Of a DNA stretch of 64,000 bases, positions 43,392 through 51,923 are shown piece by piece. Each line of letters begins with the position of its first letter. The stretch's first letter is position 1. The stretch is from a virus. The position numbers and the translations under genes were made by a program. The DNA is taken from IMG/VR virus record IMGVR_UViG_3300029911_000002, positions 150,511-214,510 of that record; one strand, written 5' to 3'. A model generated the notes under the pieces. That model saw nothing but the letters and a program-made list of their open reading frames with translations. It was not told the origin of the DNA and did no database searches.

Positions 43392-43421
43392 AAAACTCAT
43401 AAAAATATTTATGAGTTTTTT
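43389..43421. terminator. Hairpin terminator
   Basis: A 13-bp stem AAAAACTCATAAA / TTTATGAGTTTTT with a short loop. On the minus strand it follows the small gene at 43473-43652 and precedes the nadE promoter. A second, weaker hairpin lies at 43428-43470. Confidence 0.75.
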
Positions 43422-43472
43422 AAAATTAAAAAATTTGGTCATCTTATCAATAAAACGATCAAAATTTTTTAA

Positions 43473-43652
43473 TTATTGAATTGAAGCTTGTTCTTTTGGT
43501 GCATTAGCAATGTTTTGTGCGTTTACTTGATCATTAGCTTCCTTAGTAACTTTTAATAAAAGAGTATTTACTACTTTATAAGGCATTTCAGATAATGCAC
43601 CCAATATTAAATTTACTTCTTCTACTGTGAATTCAAATTTCAAATTTTCCAT
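43473..43652 (-). CDS. Small conserved phage protein, 59 aa
   Basis: MENLKFEFTVEEVNLILGAL, then SEMPYKVVNTLLLKVTKEAN and a short polar tail ending ASIQ. The core F-T-V-E-E-V-N-x-I-L-x-x-L-x-x-x-P-Y is one I recall from small proteins of T4-like and cyanophage genomes; its role is unknown. It is short but has a clean start, no Shine-Dalgarno and its own downstream hairpins. Codon use fits the phage. Confidence 0.65.
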   Translation of the reverse strand: MENLKFEFTVEEVNLILGALSEMPYKVVNTLLLKVTKEANDQVNAQNIANAPKEQASIQ

Positions 43653-43775
43653 AACTATATTTTTTTGTTTATATCTATAACAAAATAAATAAAAAGTTTA
43701 AACTTATTATAAAAAATATAATAAAAAATTACATAAAAAATAAATAATTTATAATATGAGAATATAATGTAAATC

Positions 43776-43804
43776 TAACTACCAATTTCACGACGGGCGG
43801 TTCA
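43776..43804 (-). other. GC-rich island, possibly the 5' part of a decayed tRNA-Leu
   Basis: Within a very AT-rich gap, the minus strand reads GAACCGCCCGTCGTGAAATT and continues GGTAGTTAG. The stretch GTGAAATTGGTAG looks like the D-arm of tRNA-Leu (usual GTGGAATTGGTAGAC), preceded by GCCCGTC as an acceptor strand. No matching 3' half (GACGGGC after a T-arm) is visible, so it is a fragment or a chance match. It lies just before a GIY-YIG endonuclease gene. Confidence 0.25.
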
Positions 43805-43807
43805 TTT

Positions 43808-43821
43808 TTTATATATATTAA
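43808..43821 (+). promoter_or_regulatory. AT-type promoter motif (variant)
   Basis: TTTATATATATTAA, 10 nt before the ATG at 43832. Confidence 0.35.
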
Positions 43822-43831
43822 TAAAAAAATT

Positions 43832-44755
43832 ATGATAATATATAAAACTACAAATCTCATTAATAATAAATTTTATATTGGGCAAGATTTTAATGATAAT
43901 CCTAAATATTATGGTTCTGGTAAATTAATTACATTTGCAATAAAAAAATATGGTAAAGAAAATTTTAAAAAAGAGATAATAGAATATTGTACTGATGAAA
44001 AACATATGGATGAAAGAGAAATATTTTGGATAAAAGAACTTAATGCAACAAATAAAAAAATAGCTTATAATATTTGTGAAGGAGGAAAAACATATAGAAC
44101 AATGAAAGGTGAAAATCATCCATTTTTTGGTAAACATCATACAGAAGAAACTAGAGCTATAATTAAAGAAAAAAGAAAACTTCAAAAAATGTCTAATTTT
44201 GAAAAAGAAAGACTTAGAAAATTATGGAAAACTAATGCTAATCCAGGCAAAAATAAATCAAATGAAACAATAGAAAAAATAAAAAATGCAGCAAAAGAAT
44301 TAGATAGATATGGGGAAAAATCTACTTTTTACGGTAAAACTCATTCAGAAGAAACTAAAAAACATTGGAGTGAAATAAGAAAAGGTAAAAATGTAGGTAT
44401 TAATAATCCTGCTGCAACTAGATATTATATTGAAACACCAGATAAAAAAGAATTAATATTTAATAGTAGAAAAGAAGTAATTGAATATATTGGATGTAGC
44501 ATGGGATTTTTTACATTAAAAAAATATAAAGGATATAAACTTATAAGAAAAGAAATAATAAATAAAAAAGAAATAATAATAAATAAAGAAGATGATGAAT
44601 ATTATATTTATACTATTGAATCTCCTAATGGAGAAATATTAATATTTAATAAAAAAAGTGAAATAATAAAAAAATTAGATTGCAGTTTATATTTCTTTAT
44701 ATGTAAACATTTTTTGGGATATAAACTTATAAAAAGAGAAAAAAATAATTTATAA
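43832..44755 (+). CDS. GIY-YIG homing endonuclease with NUMOD3 motifs
   Basis: 307 residues. The catalytic GIY-YIG core is IIYKTTNLINNKFYIGQDF (residues 2-20), with YYGSGKLI, a KEIIEYC strand and DEREIFWIKELN, the last including the Glu ligand. DNA-binding NUMOD3 modules follow (GENHPFFGKHHTEETRAIIK; STFYGKTHSEETKKHW). The C-terminus has two copies of a further motif (ETPDKKELIFNSRKEVIEYI and SPNGEILIFNKKSEIIKKL). Its stop overlaps the glycosyltransferase start (TAATG). Likely a mobile, free-standing endonuclease. Confidence 0.85.
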   Translation: MIIYKTTNLINNKFYIGQDFNDNPKYYGSGKLITFAIKKYGKENFKKEIIEYCTDEKHMDEREIFWIKELNATNKKIAYNICEGGKTYRTMKGENHPFFGKHHTEETRAIIKEKRKLQKMSNFEKERLRKLWKTNANPGKNKSNETIEKIKNAAKELDRYGEKSTFYGKTHSEETKKHWSEIRKGKNVGINNPAATRYYIETPDKKELIFNSRKEVIEYIGCSMGFFTLKKYKGYKLIRKEIINKKEIIINKEDDEYYIYTIESPNGEILIFNKKSEIIKKLDCSLYFFICKHFLGYKLIKREKNNL

Positions 44756-47226
44756 TGAGAATATTGTTAATTTTACCTCATGTTAGTACTGGAGGAATGC
44801 CTTCTGTATCTTTAAAAAGAGTTGAATATTTAATAAAAAATAATGAAGTATATCTTATAGAATATAGACAAATTTCTTGGAGTTTTGTTGTACAACGAAA
44901 TAAAATAATAGAATTATTAGGAGATAGATTTATATCATTAGGTAATACATGGGATAAAGATGAAAGTGTTAGAGACAAATTTCAAGAAATAATTGAAAAT
45001 ATTAATCCTGATATCATTCATATGGAAGAAATTCCTGAACTGTTCAATGATGGAATGAGGGAAGAACATTCAGATTGGTTATATAGGAATGATAGACCAT
45101 ATAAAATTATTGAAACTACTCACACATCAACATTTGATGTAAATAAGAAAGTATATTTTCCTGATAAATTTTTATTCGTATCTAAATTTTCACAATTACA
45201 ATATGAAAAATTTAATATTCCTTCATCTGTGGTTGAATATCCAATGAATAAATTAAAAAAAAATCAAGGATATGCTATTAAAAAATTAAATTTTGATCCT
45301 GAATATTTTCATGTTTTGAATGTTGGATTATTCACATCAGGTAAAAATCAAGGTTATGTATTTGAAATAGCAAGAAGATTAGAAAAATATAAAATACAAT
45401 TTCATTTTGTAGGTAATCAAGCTGATAATTTTTCAGATTATTGGAAACCTTTATTAGAAAATAAACCAAATAATTGTATTATTCACGGTGAAAGAGATGA
45501 TATTGATTTATTTTATCAGGCATCAAATTTACTTATACATTCATCTATAAATGAATTAAATCCGTTAGCAGTAAAAGAAGCAACATCTTATGATTTACCG
45601 ATATATTTAAATAATCTTAGTACATATTTAGATACTTATGATTCTTATAAAAATATAAAATATCTTACAAGAGATGTTGATAAAGATGCTAAAAGAATAT
45701 TAGATAATTTTAATATAAAACTTATAGATGATAATGATACATTTGAAGATATATTAATAAATGAATATAAAGAAGTACTTAATATAGATAAAATAAAACA
45801 AAATTCAATTGATGCTCAATATGAATATAATATTGATTTTATTGAAGGTGCAAAAGTTGAAATTCTTGGTACAAAAAAATCAGAATTTTATGTTGAGATA
45901 TTAGATAAAAATACCAAAGAAGTCATATATAAAAATTTAATAAATAATAATAATTGGTGTAAAACAAATAATGAATGTTATAAAGAATATAAAATTAACA
46001 TTTATCATAATAATAAATTAGTAATTAATCATAATTTTGATTTAACAAATAGAAATGTATTAATAACATTAGAAAGTAAATCTATTGGTGATACATTAGC
46101 GTGGTTTCCATATATAGAAGAATTTAGAAAAATTCATAACTGTAAAGTTTATTGTTCTACATTTTGGAATAATTGGTTTATAAATCAATATCCTGAAATT
46201 ACATTTTTAAAGCCTGGTCAATCAAATATTAACGATTTATATGCTAAATATAAAATAGGATGGTATTTACCATTTGATAGAAATAAAAATCCAATTGATT
46301 ATAAAACTATTCCTTTGCAAAAAACAGCATGTGATATTCTTGGATTAGAATATAAAGAAATTGTACCAAAAATTGAAATTCCTGAAGGAGTTAGACCAAT
46401 TAAAGAAAAATATGTTTGTATTGGACAATTTTCTACTGCGAATGCAAAACACTGGCATTACCCTTGTAAAGATAGCAACAAAGGCTGGCAAATTTTAGTT
46501 GATTGGCTTAATGTTCAAGGTTATAAAGTTATGGTAATAAGTAAGCAGTCAACTACTCTTAAAAATATAATAAATAAAACTGGTGATTTTCCTATTGAGC
46601 AAAGAATAAATGAATTAAAATGGTGTGAATTTTATATTGGAGTTGGTTCTGGATTAAGTTGGTTAGCTTGGGCTGTTGGTAAAAAAGTAGTAATGATGTC
46701 TGGATTTTCTAATCCTTTCTGTGAATTTAAATCTAATAATATAAATGTTCATAATTTTAATGTTTGTAATGGTTGTTTTAATACTCATCAATTTGATCCA
46801 GGAGATTGGAATTGGTGTCCTATACATAAAAATACAGATAATCAATTTGAATGTTCAACTAATATTACGCCAAAAATGATAACTGATAAAATTATTAAAT
46901 GTAAACTCATTGAAAATCCTAATAATTTCAATTTTACTAAATATAATTTAAAATATAATTTAAATAAAAATGATATTTTCTTTAAATATGATAAAAATGA
47001 AAATAAATTTACAATAATTTATAAAGGTGATGATGTTGAACCTTTAAATATTGATATTAGAGATTATAATTCAGATATGATATATTATACATTATCTGAC
47101 ACATCATTAAGTAAAAATAATATAATTTGGAGTATACCAGAGAAAAAAATGTTTGAAGAAACAAATAAGTTACTTATAGTATTTTACGAAAAAAATAAAA
47201 TATTAGAATTGCAATATGATATTTAA
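44755..47226 (+). CDS. Two-domain glycosyltransferase: GT4 fused to autotransporter-type heptosyltransferase (BAHT/TibC-like)
   Basis: 823 residues. Residues 1-340 are a GT4-like domain: ILLILPHVSTGGMPSVSLKR, LNVGLFTSGKNQGYVFEIAR and HSSINELNPLAVKEA. Residues about 430-720 match bacterial autotransporter heptosyltransferases: SIGDTLAWFPYIEEFR, KIGWYLPFDRN, CIGQFSTANAKHWHYP, YIGVGSGLSWLAWAVG, then a cysteine cluster CNGC, DWNWCPIHKN and FECSTNITP. In TibC-type enzymes four such cysteines bind iron. Those enzymes O-glycosylate Ser in beta-helical repeats. The C-terminal about 100 residues are beta-rich. Neighbouring fibres with Ser/Thr repeats are plausible substrates; the donor sugar is unknown. 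Confidence 0.85.
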   Translation: MRILLILPHVSTGGMPSVSLKRVEYLIKNNEVYLIEYRQISWSFVVQRNKIIELLGDRFISLGNTWDKDESVRDKFQEIIENINPDIIHMEEIPELFNDGMREEHSDWLYRNDRPYKIIETTHTSTFDVNKKVYFPDKFLFVSKFSQLQYEKFNIPSSVVEYPMNKLKKNQGYAIKKLNFDPEYFHVLNVGLFTSGKNQGYVFEIARRLEKYKIQFHFVGNQADNFSDYWKPLLENKPNNCIIHGERDDIDLFYQASNLLIHSSINELNPLAVKEATSYDLPIYLNNLSTYLDTYDSYKNIKYLTRDVDKDAKRILDNFNIKLIDDNDTFEDILINEYKEVLNIDKIKQNSIDAQYEYNIDFIEGAKVEILGTKKSEFYVEILDKNTKEVIYKNLINNNNWCKTNNECYKEYKINIYHNNKLVINHNFDLTNRNVLITLESKSIGDTLAWFPYIEEFRKIHNCKVYCSTFWNNWFINQYPEITFLKPGQSNINDLYAKYKIGWYLPFDRNKNPIDYKTIPLQKTACDILGLEYKEIVPKIEIPEGVRPIKEKYVCIGQFSTANAKHWHYPCKDSNKGWQILVDWLNVQGYKVMVISKQSTTLKNIINKTGDFPIEQRINELKWCEFYIGVGSGLSWLAWAVGKKVVMMSGFSNPFCEFKSNNINVHNFNVCNGCFNTHQFDPGDWNWCPIHKNTDNQFECSTNITPKMITDKIIKCKLIENPNNFNFTKYNLKYNLNKNDIFFKYDKNENKFTIIYKGDDVEPLNIDIRDYNSDMIYYTLSDTSLSKNNIIWSIPEKKMFEETNKLLIVFYEKNKILELQYDI

Positions 47227-47229
47227 AAA

Positions 47230-47240
47230 TTTATATATAA
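47230..47240 (+). promoter_or_regulatory. AT-type promoter motif
   Basis: Exact TTTATATATAA, 21 nt before the ATG of the IPT/TIG protein at 47262. Confidence 0.5.
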
Positions 47241-47261
47241 CGAAAAGAAAAATCGTTACAT

Positions 47262-49292
47262 ATGAGCTATATAAAAATTCAAAAAATACTTAAAGAAGAA
47301 GTTGAAACACCTGAAGAAGGTTATATTTATTTTGGTTATGATGATTCAACAGTTGGTAGTGGAGTAACTAGTGGAGTAACTGGTGGATTTTGGATGAAAG
47401 ATGATACTGGTAGCGGAGCAACATATTTATTTGCAGGTTATTCAAATGCGCCAAATATTATATCTTTTAATCCAACATCATCAGCATTTAATGGTGATAC
47501 TATAACAATATATGGTATAAATTTCTTTGGTGCTGTAGTGGCGTCATTTAGTGGAATTACAGGAATAACAACAGTAGTGAATTCAAATCAATTGACCGTA
47601 ATAATACCTAATTTACCTAATTATGATAATGAAGTTGATGTTGTAATAACTTCTTCATTAGGAACAGGAACTTCCGTAAAATATAAAGTATATCAGCAAA
47701 TAAATAAGCCTGTAATTACTAGTTATCCATCAATTGCTAATATAAATTCTACAATAACTATTAATGGATTATATTTTATCGCTGGACAAACTTCTGTATA
47801 TTTTAATCCAGCATCTACTATTTCAACAACAACGGTAATTAATTCAACTACGTTAACAGCAGTAGTTCCAATAATTCCAACTGGATCAACACAATTTTAT
47901 ATTCAAACAACTTTTGGACAAAGTTTACTTTCAAATATTAATATTAATGGCGGAACAATTCCAATAGTTACTAATTTTTACCCAACATATGCAAATTTAG
48001 GAGATACTATTAATATATTTGGCGAAAATTTTATAGATATTAATAATTTATTAGTACGTTTTGGACCTAATCAATCATCAAATATTAGCATAATAAATTC
48101 AGGACAGTTAACAGTTACAATATCAGGAGATACTCCAATTGGAGATACATTAATTAGCGTTAATGATATGACATTTTCAGGATTTACAGTTTGTGGCTCT
48201 ACTTCTACATTAATTCCAACAGTATCAAGTATATCGACATCAGTATATCCAGGGAATACTGTAATTATGACAGGGACAAATTTAGATTCACCATTAACAG
48301 TTACTTTTAGTAGCGTTATATGTAATACTTTACCTATAGATTCAGGTAGTTGCTATATTTATATAGGAACTAATGTAATTCCAGGTATAAATACAGTAAT
48401 TGTTATAAATAAATATGGATCATCATTACCTTATTCTTATACAGTATTAAATCCTGGTAGTTTGACTATAACAAGTTTTAGTATTAATCATATGCAAAGA
48501 GGAAATAATTCAATTGGATTATATGGTAGTGGGTTTATTAATAGTCCATCAATGAGTGTTTATATTGGAAATGTATTATCAAGATTTTCTTATAATAATC
48601 AATCAGGATTAACTGTTCAAATATTAAATGCTTCATCAACAAGTGATTTAATTCCGACTGGACCAGTTGATATTAGAGTAGAAAGTATAAATTCAAGTTA
48701 TACATTAAATGGATTTACAGTTGATCCTAATACAGGTTTAAATCCACCAATAATTTCAAAAATAAGTCCTATATATGGTCAATATGATGATATTATTGAT
48801 ATCTATGGTACATATTTATCAGGAGGTACCATTAGTTTTGGAACTTCGTATCCAGGAACTTATGCAGAAACAACTACAATAGATGATACTCATTTAAGTG
48901 TTTATGTACCATCTGGATTTACAATAGATTCTAATGAAATTATAAATATTTATGCTACAACAATAGCTGGATCTTGTACATATTCTCCTTTTGAAATTTA
49001 TGTAGAAGCATCATCATCTCCAATAATAAATAAATTAGATAGTCCTGTAAATGTATCAGGAGGAACATTAATTACTATTCTTGGAAGTAATTTTGTTAAA
49101 TATTATACTGATGTTTATGTAAGTATAATTACAGGAAGTACAGTTCAATATTTAGTATTAGATTCTCAAAAATTTATATCTAGTACTGAAATACAAGGAA
49201 TTATACCTAATACTACATATATTGGACTTTCTATGATTAAAGTAGTAACCTCCGCTGGTGTTGATCAAGAAACAAATTTAAATTTTATATAA
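47262..49292 (+). CDS. IPT/TIG-repeat virion protein
   Basis: 676 residues. After an N-terminal 65-residue segment (MSYIKIQKILKEEVETPEEG; GFWMKDDTGSG) come seven IPT/TIG-type immunoglobulin-like domains. Each starts with a P-x-I-x-x-x-x-P-x-x-x-x-x-G-D-x-I-x-I-x-G-x-x-F pattern (PNIISFNPTSSAFNGDTITI; PVITSYPSIANINSTITING; PIVTNFYPTYANLGDTINIF; PIISKISPIYGQYDDIIDIY; PIINKLDSPVNVSGGTLITI). These are surface adhesion modules in phage tails and bacterial proteins. The gene is flanked by glycosyltransferases, so it is also a candidate glycosylation target. Confidence 0.8.
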   Translation: MSYIKIQKILKEEVETPEEGYIYFGYDDSTVGSGVTSGVTGGFWMKDDTGSGATYLFAGYSNAPNIISFNPTSSAFNGDTITIYGINFFGAVVASFSGITGITTVVNSNQLTVIIPNLPNYDNEVDVVITSSLGTGTSVKYKVYQQINKPVITSYPSIANINSTITINGLYFIAGQTSVYFNPASTISTTTVINSTTLTAVVPIIPTGSTQFYIQTTFGQSLLSNININGGTIPIVTNFYPTYANLGDTINIFGENFIDINNLLVRFGPNQSSNISIINSGQLTVTISGDTPIGDTLISVNDMTFSGFTVCGSTSTLIPTVSSISTSVYPGNTVIMTGTNLDSPLTVTFSSVICNTLPIDSGSCYIYIGTNVIPGINTVIVINKYGSSLPYSYTVLNPGSLTITSFSINHMQRGNNSIGLYGSGFINSPSMSVYIGNVLSRFSYNNQSGLTVQILNASSTSDLIPTGPVDIRVESINSSYTLNGFTVDPNTGLNPPIISKISPIYGQYDDIIDIYGTYLSGGTISFGTSYPGTYAETTTIDDTHLSVYVPSGFTIDSNEIINIYATTIAGSCTYSPFEIYVEASSSPIINKLDSPVNVSGGTLITILGSNFVKYYTDVYVSIITGSTVQYLVLDSQKFISSTEIQGIIPNTTYIGLSMIKVVTSAGVDQETNLNFI

Positions 49293-49298
49293 ATTATT

Positions 49299-49328
49299 AA
49301 AATGACTGATTAATCAGTCATTTTTTTT
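49299..49328 (+). terminator. Hairpin terminator
   Basis: AAAATGACTGAT / ATCAGTCATTTT, a 13-bp perfect palindrome followed by TTTTTTTT, directly after the IPT/TIG gene. Confidence 0.8.
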
Positions 49329-49384
49329 ATAAAATATAAACCTATTTATATATTTTGCCTACAATAAAAAAAACAAATAAATCA

Positions 49385-50296
49385 ATGAAAATATTAGTAG
49401 CAACTTTTGATCACAATTATTATTTATGGCAAGTTCTTGTACAAATAAATAATTTTATGAAATATGGATATGATGAAGACACTATTTATGTAGTATCATC
49501 TTCAAATCCTAGTCCAATTTTAAAATCATTAATGAATAATGAAAAAATTAAATCTAAATTTTTTATTTATAAAGATGAAAGAGTAAATCCAATATATCCA
49601 TCTTCATTAAGACCTCATATATTAGAAAAATTCTTTAATGAACATCCTGAATATAATGATGAAACTTTATTTTATTGTGATCCAGATATGGTTTTCACAA
49701 AAAAATTAGATTTCACTGAAATGATAAATGATAAAAAATGGCATTTAAGTGATACAAAATCGTATATTGATACAGTGTATATTAAAAGTAAAAGTGAACA
49801 ATTATTTAATGAGATGTGTGAAATATCTAAAGTAAAACCAGAAGATATTGTAGCAATTGATGAAAATGCAGGAGGAGCACAATATTTAATGAAAGGAATA
49901 AATTCTGATTATTGGAAAAAGGTGTATGATGATAGTGAAAATTTATATTCTCATATGAAAAAAACAGAAAGTATATATAATCCTGAACATCCTATTCAAT
50001 CATGGACATCTGATATGTGGGCAGTTCTATGGAATGCAGTTTATTATAATCATGAAGTTGAGATTAATAAAGAATTGGATTTTTGTTGGGCTACTGATTC
50101 AATAAATAGATGGAATGAAACTTATATTTTTCATAATGCAGGTATTGCTGGAAAAAGTGATACACATTTTAGTAAAATAGAATATCAAGTTTCTCCATTT
50201 AATAAAGAACTCAACGGTGATGATGATAATTGTACATATAATTATGTAAAAGAAATAAAAGAGACAGAAGAAAATTTCAAAGATATAATCTGGTAA
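49385..50296 (+). CDS. GT-A type glycosyltransferase
   Basis: 303 residues from the ATG at 49385 (MKILVATFDHNYYLWQVLVQ); a TTG at 49355 is less likely. It has a Rossmann-like start, and then ETLFYCDPDMVFTKKLDF, where D-P-D is a metal-binding D-x-D motif of GT-A folds. Later blocks are ENAGGAQYLMKGINSDYWKK, HPIQSWTSDMWAVLWNA and FHNAGIAG. It resembles phage and bacterial nucleotide-diphospho-sugar transferases of unknown specificity. It is downstream of a strong terminator and upstream of a GT6-like gene. Confidence 0.7.
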   Translation: MKILVATFDHNYYLWQVLVQINNFMKYGYDEDTIYVVSSSNPSPILKSLMNNEKIKSKFFIYKDERVNPIYPSSLRPHILEKFFNEHPEYNDETLFYCDPDMVFTKKLDFTEMINDKKWHLSDTKSYIDTVYIKSKSEQLFNEMCEISKVKPEDIVAIDENAGGAQYLMKGINSDYWKKVYDDSENLYSHMKKTESIYNPEHPIQSWTSDMWAVLWNAVYYNHEVEINKELDFCWATDSINRWNETYIFHNAGIAGKSDTHFSKIEYQVSPFNKELNGDDDNCTYNYVKEIKETEENFKDIIW

Positions 50297-50311
50297 AAAA
50301 TAAAAAATTAA

Positions 50312-51067
50312 ATGAATATAGGAATAGTTGTATTAGCTACAAATGCTTATTTTGTGTTAGGAATAAGATTTATTAAAAGATTTATGAAATTTTACAAAGG
50401 TGATAAAAATATCACATTCTATTTTTTCTCGGATAATGATCCAAAAAATTATATACCTGATAATATTGATGTTGAATATTTTCATGTGACTAATAGTAAT
50501 TGGGTAGATGGAACAAACTTAAAATTTACATCTATATTATCAATTAAAGATAAATTAAAAAGTGATTATCTATTTTATTTTGATGCTGATACTAATGTAA
50601 ATAAAGATTTTATTGAAGATTGGTTTATTGGAGATTTAGTTGGAGGCCAGCATTATGCAGATCAAGATTGGATGAAAAATGAAAAAGGATTTGATAGAAA
50701 TCCGTTATCAAAAGCATATGTACCATTTGATACTAAATTACATCAAATGTATTTTTATGGTGCTTTTTTTGGTGGTACATCTGAAAATATGATTGAATTT
50801 TGTAAAACTATGAGATATTATCAATTGGAAGATAAAAAAATACCATATGAACCTGGGGTAAACGATGAAAGTTACATTAATTGCTACTTACACTTTAATC
50901 CACCAACAAAAGTAGTTTTATGTAAAGACTTTGCTTTTGCTATTAGTGATAAAGGTGGAATAGGAGAAACTAGATATCCAGATCTAAATGTAGATGAACT
51001 TAAAAAAGAATTATTAATATATAAGAATGAATTTATTAATATTCAAAATAATAAACTAATAAACTAA
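50312..51067 (+). CDS. Family 6-like glycosyltransferase (GT6)
   Basis: 251 residues. Start MNIGIVVLATNAYFVLGIRF, then FIKRFMKFYKGDKNITFYFF, KLKSDYLFYFDADTNVNKDF and VGGQHYADQD. Later PFDTKLHQMYFYGAFFGGTS, IPYEPGVNDESYINCYLHF and KVVLCKDFAF follow. This order (DADTN in place of D-x-D/N-x-N, then the acceptor-binding YxGAFFGG and the H-D/N-E-S block) is typical of GT6 enzymes, the ABO/alpha-galactosyltransferase family, which also has members in Bacteroides and phages. It transfers a Gal/GalNAc-like sugar. Its 3' end is duplicated downstream of the following endonuclease. Confidence 0.75.
   Translation: MNIGIVVLATNAYFVLGIRFIKRFMKFYKGDKNITFYFFSDNDPKNYIPDNIDVEYFHVTNSNWVDGTNLKFTSILSIKDKLKSDYLFYFDADTNVNKDFIEDWFIGDLVGGQHYADQDWMKNEKGFDRNPLSKAYVPFDTKLHQMYFYGAFFGGTSENMIEFCKTMRYYQLEDKKIPYEPGVNDESYINCYLHFNPPTKVVLCKDFAFAISDKGGIGETRYPDLNVDELKKELLIYKNEFINIQNNKLIN
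51008..51060. repeat. 53-bp direct repeat, left copy (flanks a homing endonuclease)
   Basis: The last codons of the GT6-like gene, identical to 51862-51914. Three copies of TAAACTAA follow in the left copy. Confidence 0.95.
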
Positions 51068-51084
51068 TAAACTAATATATAATT

Positions 51085-51816
51085 ATGAACATAGGAATAT
51101 ATAAAATTATTAGTCCATCAGGAAAAATATATATCGGACAAAGTTGGGATTTAAAAAAAAGATTTAATAAATATAAAAATCTAAATTGTGAAAAACAAAG
51201 AAAATTATTTAATTCATTAGTTAAATATGGTTTTGAAAACCATATTGTAGAAATAATATGTGAATTTAATGATGATATTACACAAGATATATTAGATCAA
51301 AAAGAAATATATTATATTAATGAATATAAAAATAACGGATTTGATATGTTAAATTTGGCATCAGGTGGTAGTAGAGGAAAGCATAGTGAAGAATCAAAAG
51401 AAAAAATGAGAAATAGAAAAGGGGTATTGCATCCTTCTTATGGTAAAAAAAGAACTAAAGAATTTTGTGAAAAAATAAAAGGAGAAGGTAATGCGAATTT
51501 TGGTAATAAAGGAGAAAAAAATCCGAATTTTGGAAAAAAACAAACAATTGAAAGAATATTAAAAACTAGTGGAGAAAATAATTATTGGTATGGTAAAACA
51601 GGAAGTACTTCTCCGTTTTTTGGTATAAAACAAACCATTGAACAAATAGAAAAAAAATCCGGTAAAAATCACAAAAAATCAAAAAAAGTTATTGATACAT
51701 TAACTAATAAAATTTATGATACCATAGGACAAGCAGCAAAGGATTTAAATTTAACATATTCTACTTTGGTGACTAATATAAGATTAAATAAATCTAGATT
51801 GAAATATTATAAATAA
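51085..51816 (+). CDS. GIY-YIG homing endonuclease with NUMOD3/NUMOD1 motifs
   Basis: 243 residues. GIY-YIG core MNIGIYKIISPSGKIYIGQS with R in DLKKRFNKY and Glu in LDQKEIYYINEY. Several NUMOD3 repeats follow (GKHSEESKEKMRNRKG; HPSYGKKRTKEF; NPNFGKKQTIERI; SPFFGIKQTIEQI). A C-terminal NUMOD1-like helix-turn-helix comes last (VIDTLTNKIYDTIGQAAKDL). It is bracketed by a 53-bp direct repeat made from the end of the GT6-like gene, suggesting how it arrived. Confidence 0.85.
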   Translation: MNIGIYKIISPSGKIYIGQSWDLKKRFNKYKNLNCEKQRKLFNSLVKYGFENHIVEIICEFNDDITQDILDQKEIYYINEYKNNGFDMLNLASGGSRGKHSEESKEKMRNRKGVLHPSYGKKRTKEFCEKIKGEGNANFGNKGEKNPNFGKKQTIERILKTSGENNYWYGKTGSTSPFFGIKQTIEQIEKKSGKNHKKSKKVIDTLTNKIYDTIGQAAKDLNLTYSTLVTNIRLNKSRLKYYK

Positions 51817-51861
51817 TTATTTAATTAATATACAAATTTAGATATTCAAAATATTAAAAAT

Positions 51862-51914
51862 GAATTATTAATATATAAGAATGAATTTATTAATATTCAA
51901 AATAATAAACTAAT
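51862..51914. repeat. 53-bp direct repeat, right copy
   Basis: Identical to 51008-51060. It is preceded by a remnant resembling the end of a GT gene (coding IKNELLIYKNEF) and followed by the decayed gene. Confidence 0.95.
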
Positions 51915-51923
51915 ATATAATTT

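Noticed and set aside
43789-43804. Similarity of GACGGGCGG to the conserved 3' region of 16S rRNA
   Set aside because: The match covers only about 10 nt and the flanking bases do not continue as rRNA.
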